This document shows positions 9,014 through 19,661 of a DNA stretch of 64,000 nucleotides, piece after piece; within the stretch, counting starts at the first letter, position 1, and the number at the start of each line of letters is the position of its first letter. The position numbers were made by a program, and so were the translations under genes. Below the pieces are notes generated by a model, which had not been told where the DNA came from, made no database searches, and saw only the letters and a list, made by a program, of their open reading frames with translations. This DNA comes from Gammaproteobacteria bacterium (GTDB lineage: Bacteria > Pseudomonadota > Gammaproteobacteria > Eutrophobiales > Eutrophobiaceae): contig WLWS01000001.1 of the NCBI GenBank assembly GCA_012103475.1, positions 767,881-831,880 of the forward strand. Reading direction: 5' to 3'.

Positions 9014-9360
9014 AATATTTTTTGCATAAGAGCATTGAGGGAGACCCACAATTGCTTTTTGTTTTTGTATTGTGTGGTCTCATTCCTGGCCAAAACCACA
9101 ATATCCTTTCCTTGAAGCTTTTTCTGTGACCGCCTGAAATTTTCTCTTATTATCCTCTTCAAATAGTTTCGTTCAGAAGCTGAAGGGACATTTTTCTTGG
9201 AAATTGCCAGCCCCAGTCTGGCACTACTTTTCTGGTTTTCTCGCACCAGTAGGAGAAAGAACTTGTTTGAATGCTGGTGAGAAGACTTAAAAACCTGTTG
9301 GTAGTCTTTAGCAGTGATTAACCTTAAAGATTTAGGGAAGCATTGAGCTCGCAAAGACAC
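9010..9360 (-). CDS. rnpA: Ribonuclease P protein component
   Basis: Protein subunit of RNase P, which processes the 5' ends of tRNA precursors. The RNR signature RNYLKRIIRENFR lies at about residues 64-76, and the fold begins with LRLITAKDYQQVF. The chosen start is GTG at 9360, seven bases after the rpmH stop, giving 116 residues, within the normal range. The stop overlaps the yidD start (ATGA). It is transcribed with rpmH, as in most bacteria. Confidence 0.95.
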   Translation of the reverse strand: MSLRAQCFPKSLRLITAKDYQQVFKSSHQHSNKFFLLLVRENQKSSARLGLAISKKNVPSASERNYLKRIIRENFRRSQKKLQGKDIVVLARNETTQYKNKKQLWVSLNALMQKIL

Positions 9361-9367
9361 GGCTCTA

Positions 9368-9502
9368 TCAAGCGGATAGTCGCTTACGCCCCTTGGCCCG
9401 TCTGGCCTTGATTACCTGTCGGCCGGCCTTAGTGCGCATTCTTGCTCTAAACCCGTGGTTACGTTTACGCTTAAGTTTACTTGGTTGGTATGTCCGCTTC
9501 AT
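9368..9502 (-). CDS. rpmH: 50S ribosomal protein L34
   Basis: A 44-codon gene: it begins [19 protein letters not shown] and ends with the highly basic [13 protein letters not shown], the standard bL34 sequence. ATG at 9500-9502 and TGA at 9368-9370 on the minus strand. It is the first gene of the rpmH-rnpA-yidD-yidC-mnmE run, and its position next to dnaA, transcribed away from it, is one of the most conserved arrangements around bacterial origins. Confidence 0.97.
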   Translation of the reverse strand: MKRTYQPSKLKRKRNHGFRARMRTKAGRQVIKARRAKGRKRLSA

Positions 9503-9565
9503 AGTTTAAAACCTGATTAAAATTTACTCTTGAAAACAATAGCAGTATTGCCGAAAAAGCCGGTC

Positions 9566-9595
9566 ATACTACTTCTCTTACCTTTGTATTGTCAA
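9566..9595 (-). promoter_or_regulatory. Probable sigma-70 promoter of rpmH
   Basis: On the minus strand a perfect -35 box TTGACA (9590-9595) is followed after 18 bases by TAGTAT (9566-9571, 4 of 6 matches to the -10 consensus). It lies about 65 bases upstream of the rpmH start codon. Spacing and orientation fit, but transcription was not tested. Confidence 0.55.
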
Positions 9596-9617
9596 TGCAA
9601 ACAATAATGTACTTTAC

Positions 9618-9646
9618 TTGTCAGGGCTGTGGATAAGTATGATAAA
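9618..9646 (+). promoter_or_regulatory. Possible dnaA promoter overlapping a DnaA box
   Basis: TTGTCA (9618-9623), a 17-base spacer and GATAAA (9641-9646) form a plausible sigma-70 promoter about 65 bases upstream of the dnaA ATG. A perfect DnaA box lies inside the spacer: TGTGGATAA at 9628-9636 is TTATCCACA on the minus strand. This is the arrangement expected for DnaA autoregulation. The box is certain as sequence; the promoter is a weaker inference. Confidence 0.45.
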
Positions 9647-9710
9647 GAGGTATAGACTCGCTCGTTAACGGCGCCCTGTCCTAAAATGAATTTTGAGGTT
9701 AAATCAGCAG

Positions 9711-11042
9711 ATGTCAGTCTGGAAATCCTGTATAGAACACCTGGAAGGGGAGCTTTCACCGCAACAATTCAATACCTGGATACGACCTTTACAAGCTGTT
9801 GAGGACAAACAGCAAATAAAACTATATGCCCCCAATCGCTTTGTTCTTGACTGGATTAACGAGCAGTATCTGGATCAGATTAAGTCTTTTTTGAAGGGCA
9901 AAGGTTCTGTTGATGAGATAACTATCACTATTGAGGTTGGAAGCCAGCAGCTGGACAGCCCTGTTAAACAAAAATCTATCAGCAAGCCTGCTTCTGAGTT
10001 AAAACCAAAGGTTCAAAGAAGCTCAACTAACCTTAACCAGGGCTTTTCTTTTGATAGTTTTGTAGAAGGTAAATCAAATCAGTTGGCCCGCGCGGCGTCT
10101 ATACAGGCTTCTGAGAATCCCGGAAGCGCTTATAACCCCTTGTTCATATATGGTGGTGTCGGACTGGGAAAAACTCATTTAATGCATGCAATTGGGCATA
10201 ATATTCTTAGTAAAAACCCAGATGCTAATATTGCCTACCTACACTCAGAACGCTTTGTTGCTGACATGGTAAGAGCTCTTCAACATAATGCCATTAATGA
10301 TTTTAAGCGTTATTACCGTTCTTTAGATGCTCTGTTAATTGATGATATTCAATTCTTTGCTGGTAAAGAGAGATCTCAGGAAGAATTTTTTCATACTTTT
10401 AATACTCTACTAGAAGGCCAGAATCAAATTATACTGACTTGTGACCGCTACCCGAAAGAAGTAAATGGTTTGGAAGAACGACTCAAATCCCGCTTTGGAT
10501 GGGGCTTAACAGTCGCTATTGAGCCTCCTGAGCTTGAAACACGAGTAGCTATAATTAAAAAGAAAGTAGAGATAGCAAGCACTTACATACCAGATGATGT
10601 TTCGTTTTTTATAGCAAAGCGTTTCCGTTCGAATGTAAGAGAACTGGAAGGTGCGCTTAACAGAGTGATAGCAAATTCAAACTTAACGGATACGCCTGTT
10701 TCTCTGGAATTTACCCAATCCTCTCTCAAGGATTTACTATTACTTCAGGACAAACAGGTAACACTGGATAGTATTCAAAAAACAACTGCTGAATATTATA
10801 AAATAAGAGTTGCTGATCTGTTATCAAAGCGTCGTAATCGCTCTATTGCCAGACCCCGACAAATAGCCATGACCCTGGCCAAAGAGTTTACTAATCATAG
10901 CTTACCTGAAATAGGGGATGCTTTCGGTGGCCGCGATCATACAACCGTTATCCATGCTTGTCGGAAGATCGCCGAACTACAACAACAGGACCAGAAGATC
11001 GAGGAAGATTACAAGAACCTGTCGAGTATACTAACAAGATAG
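9711..11042 (+). CDS. dnaA: Chromosomal replication initiator protein DnaA
   Basis: AAA+ initiator that binds DnaA boxes and opens oriC. From the ATG at 9711 (443 residues), domain I begins [20 protein letters not shown], followed by a short variable linker to about residue 105. The AAA+ domain has Walker [11 protein letters not shown] (148-157) and Walker B LLIDDIQF (208-215). The C-terminal DNA-binding domain holds the DnaA signature, including [15 protein letters not shown]. An in-frame TTG at 9693 would add six residues, but the ATG matches family N-termini and has GAGG about 12 bases upstream. The linker is short compared with enteric DnaA. Confidence 0.98.
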   Translation: MSVWKSCIEHLEGELSPQQFNTWIRPLQAVEDKQQIKLYAPNRFVLDWINEQYLDQIKSFLKGKGSVDEITITIEVGSQQLDSPVKQKSISKPASELKPKVQRSSTNLNQGFSFDSFVEGKSNQLARAASIQASENPGSAYNPLFIYGGVGLGKTHLMHAIGHNILSKNPDANIAYLHSERFVADMVRALQHNAINDFKRYYRSLDALLIDDIQFFAGKERSQEEFFHTFNTLLEGQNQIILTCDRYPKEVNGLEERLKSRFGWGLTVAIEPPELETRVAIIKKKVEIASTYIPDDVSFFIAKRFRSNVRELEGALNRVIANSNLTDTPVSLEFTQSSLKDLLLLQDKQVTLDSIQKTTAEYYKIRVADLLSKRRNRSIARPRQIAMTLAKEFTNHSLPEIGDAFGGRDHTTVIHACRKIAELQQQDQKIEEDYKNLSSILTR

Positions 11043-11235
11043 CTATATTAAACTGTGTATAAATAGACATTAGTTAATAGTATTGATTAAAATCAGTTTT
11101 AATCCACAGTAAATAAATAAGCTTTTCTATACACAAGCGACATTTATATTTAAATATAAATAATTGATAATCAAATATTTTATTAAGTTATACACATATC
11201 CACAGCGCTAATAGATATAACAATAAGGTTTATAT
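11043..11235. other. Probable replication origin (oriC): DnaA boxes and AT-rich region
   Basis: The 193-base dnaA-dnaN spacer contains two exact TTATNCACA boxes: TGTGTATAA at 11054-11062 (minus orientation) and TTATACACA at 11188-11196 (plus). Three one-mismatch boxes are also present: TAATCCACA 11100-11108, CTATACACA 11128-11136 and ATATCCACA 11196-11204. Between them, 11141-11190 is almost pure A/T, as expected for a duplex unwinding element. Together with the rpmH/dnaA strand switch this makes the spacer the best origin candidate. The rpmH-dnaA spacer holds only one strong box. I saw no GATC sites inside the spacer. Confidence 0.65.
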
Positions 11236-12336
11236 ATGAAATTTACTATTAAAAGGGAAGAATTATTACCGGCTTTGCAGATAGTTAATGGCGTAGTAGA
11301 AAGACGTCAAACATTGCCAATTCTTTCTAATCTACTTCTTAGTGTAAAAAAAGACAGCTTAAGTTTAGCTGGTACTGACATGGAAGTAGAGCTGCTCACC
11401 AGCATAAAACAATCTTTTGATGGAGAAGCAGAGTCGACTTTGCCAGCGAGAAAGTTGTTGGATATATGCAGAGCACTGCCTGACGATGCTGAAATAACCG
11501 TAAGTGTTAAAGGTGATAAAGCTTTGGTTACTTCTGGTAAAAGTCGATTCACCTTATCTACCTTACCGGCGCAGGAATATCCTTTAGTAGATGAACTAGA
11601 AAGCGCTGTTAAGTTTGATGTACCTCAGAAAATTTTTAAAGCTTTGCTTGATAAGACGGCTTTTGCCATGGCTCAACAGGATGTTCGTTATTATCTTAAT
11701 GGTTTATTACTTGAGATAGACGGCAAAACGCTTAGAGCAGTTGCTACTGATGGTCATAGGCTGGCCCTTTGCGATACCGATCTTTCCCTGGATATTAAGG
11801 AGCCTTTACAGGTTATTGTTCCGCGAAAAGGTGTATCAGAGCTAATTCGCCTGCTTCACGATAATGAAGATAAGGTTAATATTCAGATTAGCACTAATCA
11901 TATTCGTATCAGCTGGCCTGAGCTTTGTTTTACCAGTAAGTTGATAGACGGTAAATTCCCTGATTATTCAAGAGTTATTCCGGAGCAAGGCAATGATCCA
12001 ATCAAAGCTAACAGGGAGTTACTCAGACAGAGCCTGACCCGGGCCTCAATACTTTCTAATGAAAAATACCGGGGGGTAAGAATACTGTTGGAAAACAATA
12101 AACTCCGGGCTTTAGCGCATAACCCAGAGCAGGAAGAGGCTGAAGAAGAGCTGGAAGTAAGCTACTCAGGTACAGACATGGAAATAGGTTTTAATGTTTC
12201 TTACCTTCTAGACGCTTTAGCAATAATAAAAACAGAAGAAGTGATTATGACGGTGTCCGACCCTAACAGTAGTTGCTTAATCTTACCGGAGGATCAGTTA
12301 CAGAGTAAATACGTTGTAATGCCTATGCGACTTTAA
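11236..12336 (+). CDS. dnaN: DNA polymerase III beta subunit (sliding clamp)
   Basis: Ring-shaped processivity clamp for DNA polymerase III. It starts MKFTIKREELLPALQIVNGV and ends YVVMPMRL, the standard clamp C-terminus, at 366 residues, the usual length. Internal motifs such as TLPILSNLLLSV and ATDGHRLALCDT fit the family. The ribosome site is AAGG, about 10 bases upstream. The stop codon overlaps the recF ATG by one base (TAATG), so dnaN and recF are translationally coupled, and the gene sits directly after the presumed origin. Confidence 0.98.
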   Translation: MKFTIKREELLPALQIVNGVVERRQTLPILSNLLLSVKKDSLSLAGTDMEVELLTSIKQSFDGEAESTLPARKLLDICRALPDDAEITVSVKGDKALVTSGKSRFTLSTLPAQEYPLVDELESAVKFDVPQKIFKALLDKTAFAMAQQDVRYYLNGLLLEIDGKTLRAVATDGHRLALCDTDLSLDIKEPLQVIVPRKGVSELIRLLHDNEDKVNIQISTNHIRISWPELCFTSKLIDGKFPDYSRVIPEQGNDPIKANRELLRQSLTRASILSNEKYRGVRILLENNKLRALAHNPEQEEAEEELEVSYSGTDMEIGFNVSYLLDALAIIKTEEVIMTVSDPNSSCLILPEDQLQSKYVVMPMRL

Positions 12337-13400
12337 TGCTGTTTACCGAACTCAGGGTTAAAAACGTAAGAAATATTAGTAATATAAATATTGAGCCCTG
12401 TAGTAGCATTAATTTATTTACCGGTTCAAATGGTAGTGGTAAAACAGCCTTACTAGAAGCTGTCCACGTATTAGCTAGAGCTCGTTCTTTCCGGACGCCC
12501 AGAATAAAGGAAGTTATTCAAAGAGACAGGGAATTGCTTCAGGTTTCGGCTGAAGTATTGAACTCGCAGGAGCTGAAGTTAGCTACTGGTATAGAAAAGA
12601 CTTATGGTCAAACGACAATAAGGTTTGATGGTAAGGCTGTTAAAACAGTCTCTGAGCAAGCTAAAAACATACCCCTTGTTTTTGTCACACCTGATAGTCA
12701 GACCTTGATTACCGGCTCGCCTAAAGACAGACGACACTGGCTGGATTGGGCAATGTTTCACGTGGAACAGGAATATATTTTTCTATGGCGTGATTATCAG
12801 ACAGCACTGAGGAACCGTAATAACCTCCTGAAGCATGAAAACTCAGATAGTCAGCTGCTTGGCTGGGAGAAGGTAATGTCTGAATGCGCTACAAAACTGA
12901 ATGCTTTCAGGCAGGATTTTATTGAAACATTTCAGGTTTTTTTTAATCAGGCATTAAAAAATGTGTTTCCGGCAGAGTCCAGGGTCGTGCTTAATGACGG
13001 TTCTCCTCCTAAAATAAGTTTGGAGGAGTATCTGGATGGTAGTAAAGAGCAGGACCGGAAGTTGGGGTATACTCGTTTTGGTCCGCATAAAGCAGATCTC
13101 GGGTTTCTGAACGGGCCAGATTATGTGTCCACAGTGTTTTCCAGAGGACAGATTAAGCGTTTTGTGCTGGCTTTACAGGTATCACTAGCTTGTTCATTCG
13201 AGTCAATAAACAAGGAAATGCCTATTTTGTTGATAGATGAGTATTCTGCTGAACTGGACGAGCAAACACAGACAGAGGTGTTAGCTCAGTTTAAAGAGTA
13301 TAAAGGACAGGTTTTTCTGACAGCTGTTGAGACAAGTAAAGTTCTTAATGTTCTAGAGGGATCAAAAGTGTTTCACGTGGAACGTGGAAATGTAAATTAA
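12336..13400 (+). CDS. recF: DNA replication and repair protein RecF
   Basis: SMC-like ATPase that helps load RecA at gaps through the RecFOR pathway. Walker A is GSNGSGKTALLEAVH near residues 30-44; the signature region around FSRGQIKRFVLALQ and Walker B ILLIDEYSAELD lie near the C-terminus. At 354 residues it is typical. It overlaps dnaN by one base and is followed 37 bases later by gyrB. The gene carries two parS-like palindromes within its coding sequence (see those entries); the second is near its 3' end, encoding the VFHVERG segment. Confidence 0.97.
   Translation: MLFTELRVKNVRNISNINIEPCSSINLFTGSNGSGKTALLEAVHVLARARSFRTPRIKEVIQRDRELLQVSAEVLNSQELKLATGIEKTYGQTTIRFDGKAVKTVSEQAKNIPLVFVTPDSQTLITGSPKDRRHWLDWAMFHVEQEYIFLWRDYQTALRNRNNLLKHENSDSQLLGWEKVMSECATKLNAFRQDFIETFQVFFNQALKNVFPAESRVVLNDGSPPKISLEEYLDGSKEQDRKLGYTRFGPHKADLGFLNGPDYVSTVFSRGQIKRFVLALQVSLACSFESINKEMPILLIDEYSAELDEQTQTEVLAQFKEYKGQVFLTAVETSKVLNVLEGSKVFHVERGNVN
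12754..12769. promoter_or_regulatory. parS: parS chromosome-partitioning site (exact consensus)
   Basis: TGTTTCACGTGGAACA lies inside recF. Its reverse complement is TGTTCCACGTGAAACA, which matches the bacterial parS consensus TGTTNCACGTGAAACA at every position. ParB binds such sites near the origin and, with ParA, segregates origins. The position about 1.6 kb from the presumed origin spacer fits the origin-proximal clustering of parS. parAB are not in this window. Confidence 0.85.
13369..13384. promoter_or_regulatory. parS: parS-like site (15 of 16 bases)
   Basis: TGTTTCACGTGGAACG, 615 bases downstream of the exact site and also inside recF, differs from it only at the last base. The CACGTG core and both flanks are otherwise intact. 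Two such 16-mers this close are very unlikely by chance, so it is probably a second ParB-binding site of equal or slightly lower affinity. Confidence 0.75.
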
Positions 13401-13428
13401 ATGATAAAATGCGGTACGAACTTGCTAG

Positions 13429-15846
<2,418 letters not shown>

Positions 15847-15849
15847 GGC

Positions 15850-16511
15850 TCAATAAGAGCGGGCGCAAGCCCAAAGACCAACCTTATTAGCGCCGGCGGC
15901 TTTTAATTGCTTCGCCAGCTCGTTGGCCGTTGCGCCTGTTGTCACGATGTCATCAATAATTACAAAAGAGCCGGACAGATTGGCGTTTTTCACTCGAAAA
16001 GCGCCTTTTATGTTTTTTCTTCGCTCTGTTGGCTTAAGTGCAAATTGCGCTTGAGTGTTTCGGACTCTCTTCGCTGACAGACTGTGTAACGGTATTGATA
16101 AGTTAGTACTTACTATCGCGCGATCTCATTGGCCTGATTGAAGCCGCGGGCAATCAGACGCGCTGGATGGAGCGGAACAGGAATAAGACGGTCTGGCCTT
16201 TCAACTCGGGCCTGAATAGATTTTTCGGCCAGCTTCCTTCCCAGCTCTCGTGCAAGTATGACCTGACCTTGATACTTTAGCGCGAAAATAAGCTTGTCCA
16301 GAGGGAAGCAATAATTAGATAGTGTAAACGTATAATCAAGCGCGCTTTTGTCGTTTCTGTGATAGTGGTGATCGCCCTCTTCAATTAACAGGTCTTCCCA
16401 GCAAGGCCCGCACAACAAATTACTATCAGAGCTCGATTCTCCGCACAAATAACAATCAAAATTGAAAAGACGAGGAAAGGACTGCCTAAAATTTAAACCC
16501 TTGTTAACCAC
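15850..16511 (-). pseudogene. comF: ComF family phosphoribosyltransferase, frameshifted
   Basis: ComF-like protein implicated in DNA uptake. The first frame (16511 down to 16113) has the zinc-finger-like CYLCGESSSDSNLLCGPCW and the ComF motif LIPVPLHPARLIARGFNQAN, then stops at TAG. The rest continues in the next frame: IVSTNLSIPLHSLSAKRVRN, then ALKPTERRKNIKGAF and the PRPP-binding IIDDIVTTGATANELAK, ending at TGA 15850-15852. One missing base near 16117, just after the codons for NEIA, explains the break; adding it back would give about 220 residues, the normal size. Either a real inactivating deletion or a sequencing error. The first frame starts with GTG. It is divergent from bioB. Confidence 0.85.
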
Positions 16512-16526
16512 AGTTAAGAGAGCAAG

Positions 16527-16555
16527 TTGACAACAGCGAGGCTAAGCGCAATTAT
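16527..16555 (+). promoter_or_regulatory. Probable sigma-70 promoter of the bio operon
   Basis: A perfect -35 box TTGACA (16527-16532), a 17-base spacer and AATTAT (16550-16555, 4 of 6) lie 31 bases upstream of the bioB start codon. No BirA operator resembling the enteric TTGTAAACC/GGTTTACAA palindrome was seen, so biotin repression by that route is not evident. Confidence 0.55.
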
Positions 16556-16585
16556 GCACCCGCTTAAGCAATCGGAGATAAGAGT

Positions 16586-17566
16586 ATGAACACGCAGCCC
16601 GCAATGTTTAGTGAGTCGGATTACCCGATTCGACACGACTGGAGCAAAACAGAAATCCAGGCTCTCTTTGAGCTCCCTTTCAATGATCTTCTTCATTATG
16701 CGCAATCCGTGCATAGGCACTATTTTAACCCAAACGAAGTTCAGTTAAGCACACTAATTAACATTAAGTCCGGCGGCTGTCCGGAAGACTGCTCTTACTG
16801 CCCTCAAAGTGCGCGCTACAACACAGAGGTAGAGGCGGAAGCCCTGATTGATATTGATGGGGTTCTGGAGTCTGCCCGGAAGGCCAAAGCAAACGGAGCC
16901 AGCAGGTTTTGTATGGGCGCTGCCTGGCGCAGCCCGAAAGAAAAAGATTTTGCCCGCGTCTTGCAGATGGTTACAGAAGTCAAGGGCATGGGGCTGGAAA
17001 CTTGCGCCACACTGGGCATGCTAGATGAAGAACAGGCGCAGCGTCTGAAGAAATCCGGGCTGGATTTCTATAATCATAATATTGATACGTCTGAAGAGTT
17101 TTATGAGGAAATTATAAGCACTCGAACCTACCAGGACAGATTGAACACCCTCGAGAATGTTCGTAAAGCTGAAATGAGCGTTTGTTGTGGTGGAATAGTC
17201 GGCATGGGAGAAGGTCGGGCAGATCGGGAGGGTCTTTTGTTCACCCTTTCCAGCATGCCAAAGCACCCGGAAAGCGTGCCTATTAATTTATTGGTTCAGG
17301 TCGAAGGGACACCACTGGCAGAGACAGCAGAATTGGACCCCTTTGAGTTTGTCAGAACGGTTGCAGTTGCCCGAATTCTTATGCCAGCTTCACATGTAAG
17401 ACTCTCCGCAGGGAGATCAGAAATGGACGAAGCCTTGCAGGCACTGTGCTTTCATGCCGGCGCGAACTCCATTTTCTATGGTGAAAAACTACTGACTACG
17501 GAAAACCCGGAGCACAATGAGGATCTGCAGATGTTCGAGCGGCTTGGGATATCTGCCGCTCAATAG
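16586..17566 (+). CDS. bioB: Biotin synthase
   Basis: Radical SAM enzyme that inserts sulfur into dethiobiotin, the last step of biotin synthesis. The cluster motif CPEDCSYC places the three 4Fe-4S cysteines at 65, 69 and 72. [12 protein letters not shown] and the 2Fe-2S cysteine and arginine regions ([14 protein letters not shown] segment, VRLSAGR) are present. Length 326 fits. The ATG is preceded by CGGAGATAAGAGT, a good ribosome site. It is the first gene of bioB-bioF-bioC-bioD and divergent from comF, an order common in Pseudomonas relatives. Confidence 0.97.
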   Translation: MNTQPAMFSESDYPIRHDWSKTEIQALFELPFNDLLHYAQSVHRHYFNPNEVQLSTLINIKSGGCPEDCSYCPQSARYNTEVEAEALIDIDGVLESARKAKANGASRFCMGAAWRSPKEKDFARVLQMVTEVKGMGLETCATLGMLDEEQAQRLKKSGLDFYNHNIDTSEEFYEEIISTRTYQDRLNTLENVRKAEMSVCCGGIVGMGEGRADREGLLFTLSSMPKHPESVPINLLVQVEGTPLAETAELDPFEFVRTVAVARILMPASHVRLSAGRSEMDEALQALCFHAGANSIFYGEKLLTTENPEHNEDLQMFERLGISAAQ

Positions 17567-17577
17567 AATAGCTATGT

Positions 17578-18768
17578 ATGGTGAGCCATATATCAGACGC
17601 AAAAGGAGACCTGAACAAACTTAAAACCAAGGGTTTGTACAGAGAGCGCATAGCTCTTTCTTCAGCACAAGCCAGTTCGATCACGCTGAGAGATCAGAAT
17701 TTATTGAACTTCTGTAGCAATGACTATCTCGGGCTAGCAAATAATCCACGTCTCAAAAAAGCGTTTATAGATGCGGCAAATCGTTATGGAATAGGCAGCG
17801 GCGCATCACCTCTTGTTTGTGGCAGAAGCACGCTACATGCTCAACTTGAATCAGATTTGGCCGAGTTTACCGGGCGCGATAAAGCACTGGTTTTTTCCAG
17901 TGGCTATCTAGCCAACCTGGCCATCGTTAGCACTTTTTCCAGCAGAACTGATACTTGTGTTGTTCAGGACAGGCTTAACCACGCATCCATGATCGACGGA
18001 GCCCTCCTGAGTCGCTCTCGACTCCGGCGTTATCCGCACAGGGACGAAAAGGCACTGGAAAGAATTTTGATTGAGGAAGCCTCAAAGCAAACACTTGTGC
18101 TTACTGATTCAATCTTCAGTATGGATGGTGATATGGCCCCATTGACAACTATTTCTGCATTGTGTGGGGAACACGATGCACTTTTGGTGACAGACGACGC
18201 ACATGGGTTTGGCATTTACGGGGACGGCGGTCGAGGTACTCTGTCTTTGTTAGATCTCGACCAGTCAGCTGCCCCCTTAATGATGGCTACGCTTGGCAAG
18301 GCCTTGGGTTGTGCGGGGGCATTCGTTGCCGGATCAGCCAGTCTGATAGAGCTACTTATTCAAAAAGCCAGACCTTATATTTACTCGACTGCGCTTGCTC
18401 CGGCTCTGGCTGGAGCGGCTTTAGAAAGCCTTAAAATAGTAGCTGAAGGGGAGGCGAGTAGAAAACACCTTCATGCACTAATAGTTTATTTTAAAGAAGC
18501 GGCTACAAGCGTTGGCCTTAACATTAACAGGTCAGACTCACCCATTCAGCCTTTACTACTAGGCTGCCCGGAGACAGCCTTAAAAGTGAGCAATTTGCTT
18601 CTGGATAAAGGGTTTCTTGTTACGGCAATTCGACCGCCGACTGTGCCCCAAAATACTTCCCGCCTGCGCATAACGCTTTCCGCCGGACATAGCTTCAAGG
18701 ACATAGACAAACTAATCGATGCACTGACGATCATCGCTCGTAACTTTCCTGAGATGACACAGCCATGA
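17578..18768 (+). CDS. bioF: 8-amino-7-oxononanoate synthase
   Basis: PLP enzyme condensing pimeloyl-ACP with alanine, the first committed ring-forming step of biotin synthesis. Seen: NFCSNDYLGLANNPRLK, VTDDAHGFGIYG and the PLP-lysine motif ATLGKALGCAGAF. Length 396 is normal. The ATG at 17578 lies 11 bases after bioB; a GTG directly follows it. The stop overlaps the bioC start by 4 bases. Upstream Shine-Dalgarno pairing is weak, so coupling to bioB translation is likely. Confidence 0.96.
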   Translation: MVSHISDAKGDLNKLKTKGLYRERIALSSAQASSITLRDQNLLNFCSNDYLGLANNPRLKKAFIDAANRYGIGSGASPLVCGRSTLHAQLESDLAEFTGRDKALVFSSGYLANLAIVSTFSSRTDTCVVQDRLNHASMIDGALLSRSRLRRYPHRDEKALERILIEEASKQTLVLTDSIFSMDGDMAPLTTISALCGEHDALLVTDDAHGFGIYGDGGRGTLSLLDLDQSAAPLMMATLGKALGCAGAFVAGSASLIELLIQKARPYIYSTALAPALAGAALESLKIVAEGEASRKHLHALIVYFKEAATSVGLNINRSDSPIQPLLLGCPETALKVSNLLLDKGFLVTAIRPPTVPQNTSRLRITLSAGHSFKDIDKLIDALTIIARNFPEMTQP

Positions 18769-19661
18769 GTGGTGAGCAAAGGGATTATGATATATCCAAG
18801 TTTGAGGTGCGGAGACATTTTGGCAAGGCTGCTGCCAGTTACGACAAGGCGAGTCGTTTGCAACGAATGGTGCGGGAAAGGTTATTGGAGCGCCTTGAAC
18901 TAATCAAGTTAAAACCAGAAAGAATATTGGATCTCGGTTCCGGGCCAGGCCATGCTGCATCGAAACTGGTACGTTTATACAAACAGGCTCGCGTTCTGGA
19001 GGTTGATATCTCTGAGGCCATGCTGAGTTTTTCTGCAAGCAAGGCGCCAAGGTTTTTTGGTAAACGACAGCGATTGTGTGCAGACGTTGAGCAGCTTGGT
19101 GTTAAGGACAATAGTGTAGATCTTGTCTATTCCAACCTTATGTTGCAGTGGAGCCGGGATCTCGACCGGGCCTTCGTTGAAGTAAACCGGATCTTGAATA
19201 ACAACGGGCTTTTTATGTTCAGCACTTTTGGCCCGGACACACTGTTGGAACTTCGTAAAAGCTGGCAAGTGGTTGATGACAAGGTTCACGTCAATGCTTT
19301 TGTTGATATGCATGATGTCGGCGACGCTCTTATAAGGGCAGGGTTTGAAAACCCTGTTATGGAAGTCGAGAACATCACTGTGCATTACGATACGGTCATG
19401 CAAATAATGAGAGATCTTAAGACGCTCGGCGCAAACAATGCCAATAGCGGTCGCCGGCGCACCCTTACTGGTAAAAATCGCCTGAAAACAATGGCGGAAG
19501 AATACGAAAAGCTTCGGGCAAAAGGTAAGCTGCCAGTTACCTACGAGGTTATTTACGGTCATGCGTGGCTGCCAAAAGCCACCCAGTCGCGTCGCGTCGA
19601 TGACAACACTGTTGTCTTCCCACTTACCGGTCTAAAAGCAAAGCACAGGGGAAAGCCCTGA
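18765..19661 (+). CDS. bioC: Malonyl-ACP O-methyltransferase
   Basis: SAM-dependent methyltransferase that caps malonyl-ACP so the fatty-acid machinery can build the pimeloyl chain. Motif I ILDLGSGPGHAASKL is near residues 49-63, and VYSNLMLQWSRDLDRAF and MFSTFGPDTLLELR match the BioC family. It overlaps both bioF (4 bases) and bioD (1 base, TGATG). In many relatives a bioH esterase gene sits between bioF and bioC; it is absent here, so the demethylating esterase must be encoded elsewhere. Confidence 0.94.
   Translation: MSGEQRDYDISKFEVRRHFGKAAASYDKASRLQRMVRERLLERLELIKLKPERILDLGSGPGHAASKLVRLYKQARVLEVDISEAMLSFSASKAPRFFGKRQRLCADVEQLGVKDNSVDLVYSNLMLQWSRDLDRAFVEVNRILNNNGLFMFSTFGPDTLLELRKSWQVVDDKVHVNAFVDMHDVGDALIRAGFENPVMEVENITVHYDTVMQIMRDLKTLGANNANSGRRRTLTGKNRLKTMAEEYEKLRAKGKLPVTYEVIYGHAWLPKATQSRRVDDNTVVFPLTGLKAKHRGKP

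Noticed and set aside
18975..19562. 195-residue antisense frame inside bioC
   Set aside because: Long, but bioC is fully supported by motifs and codon pattern; the antisense frame has no family features.
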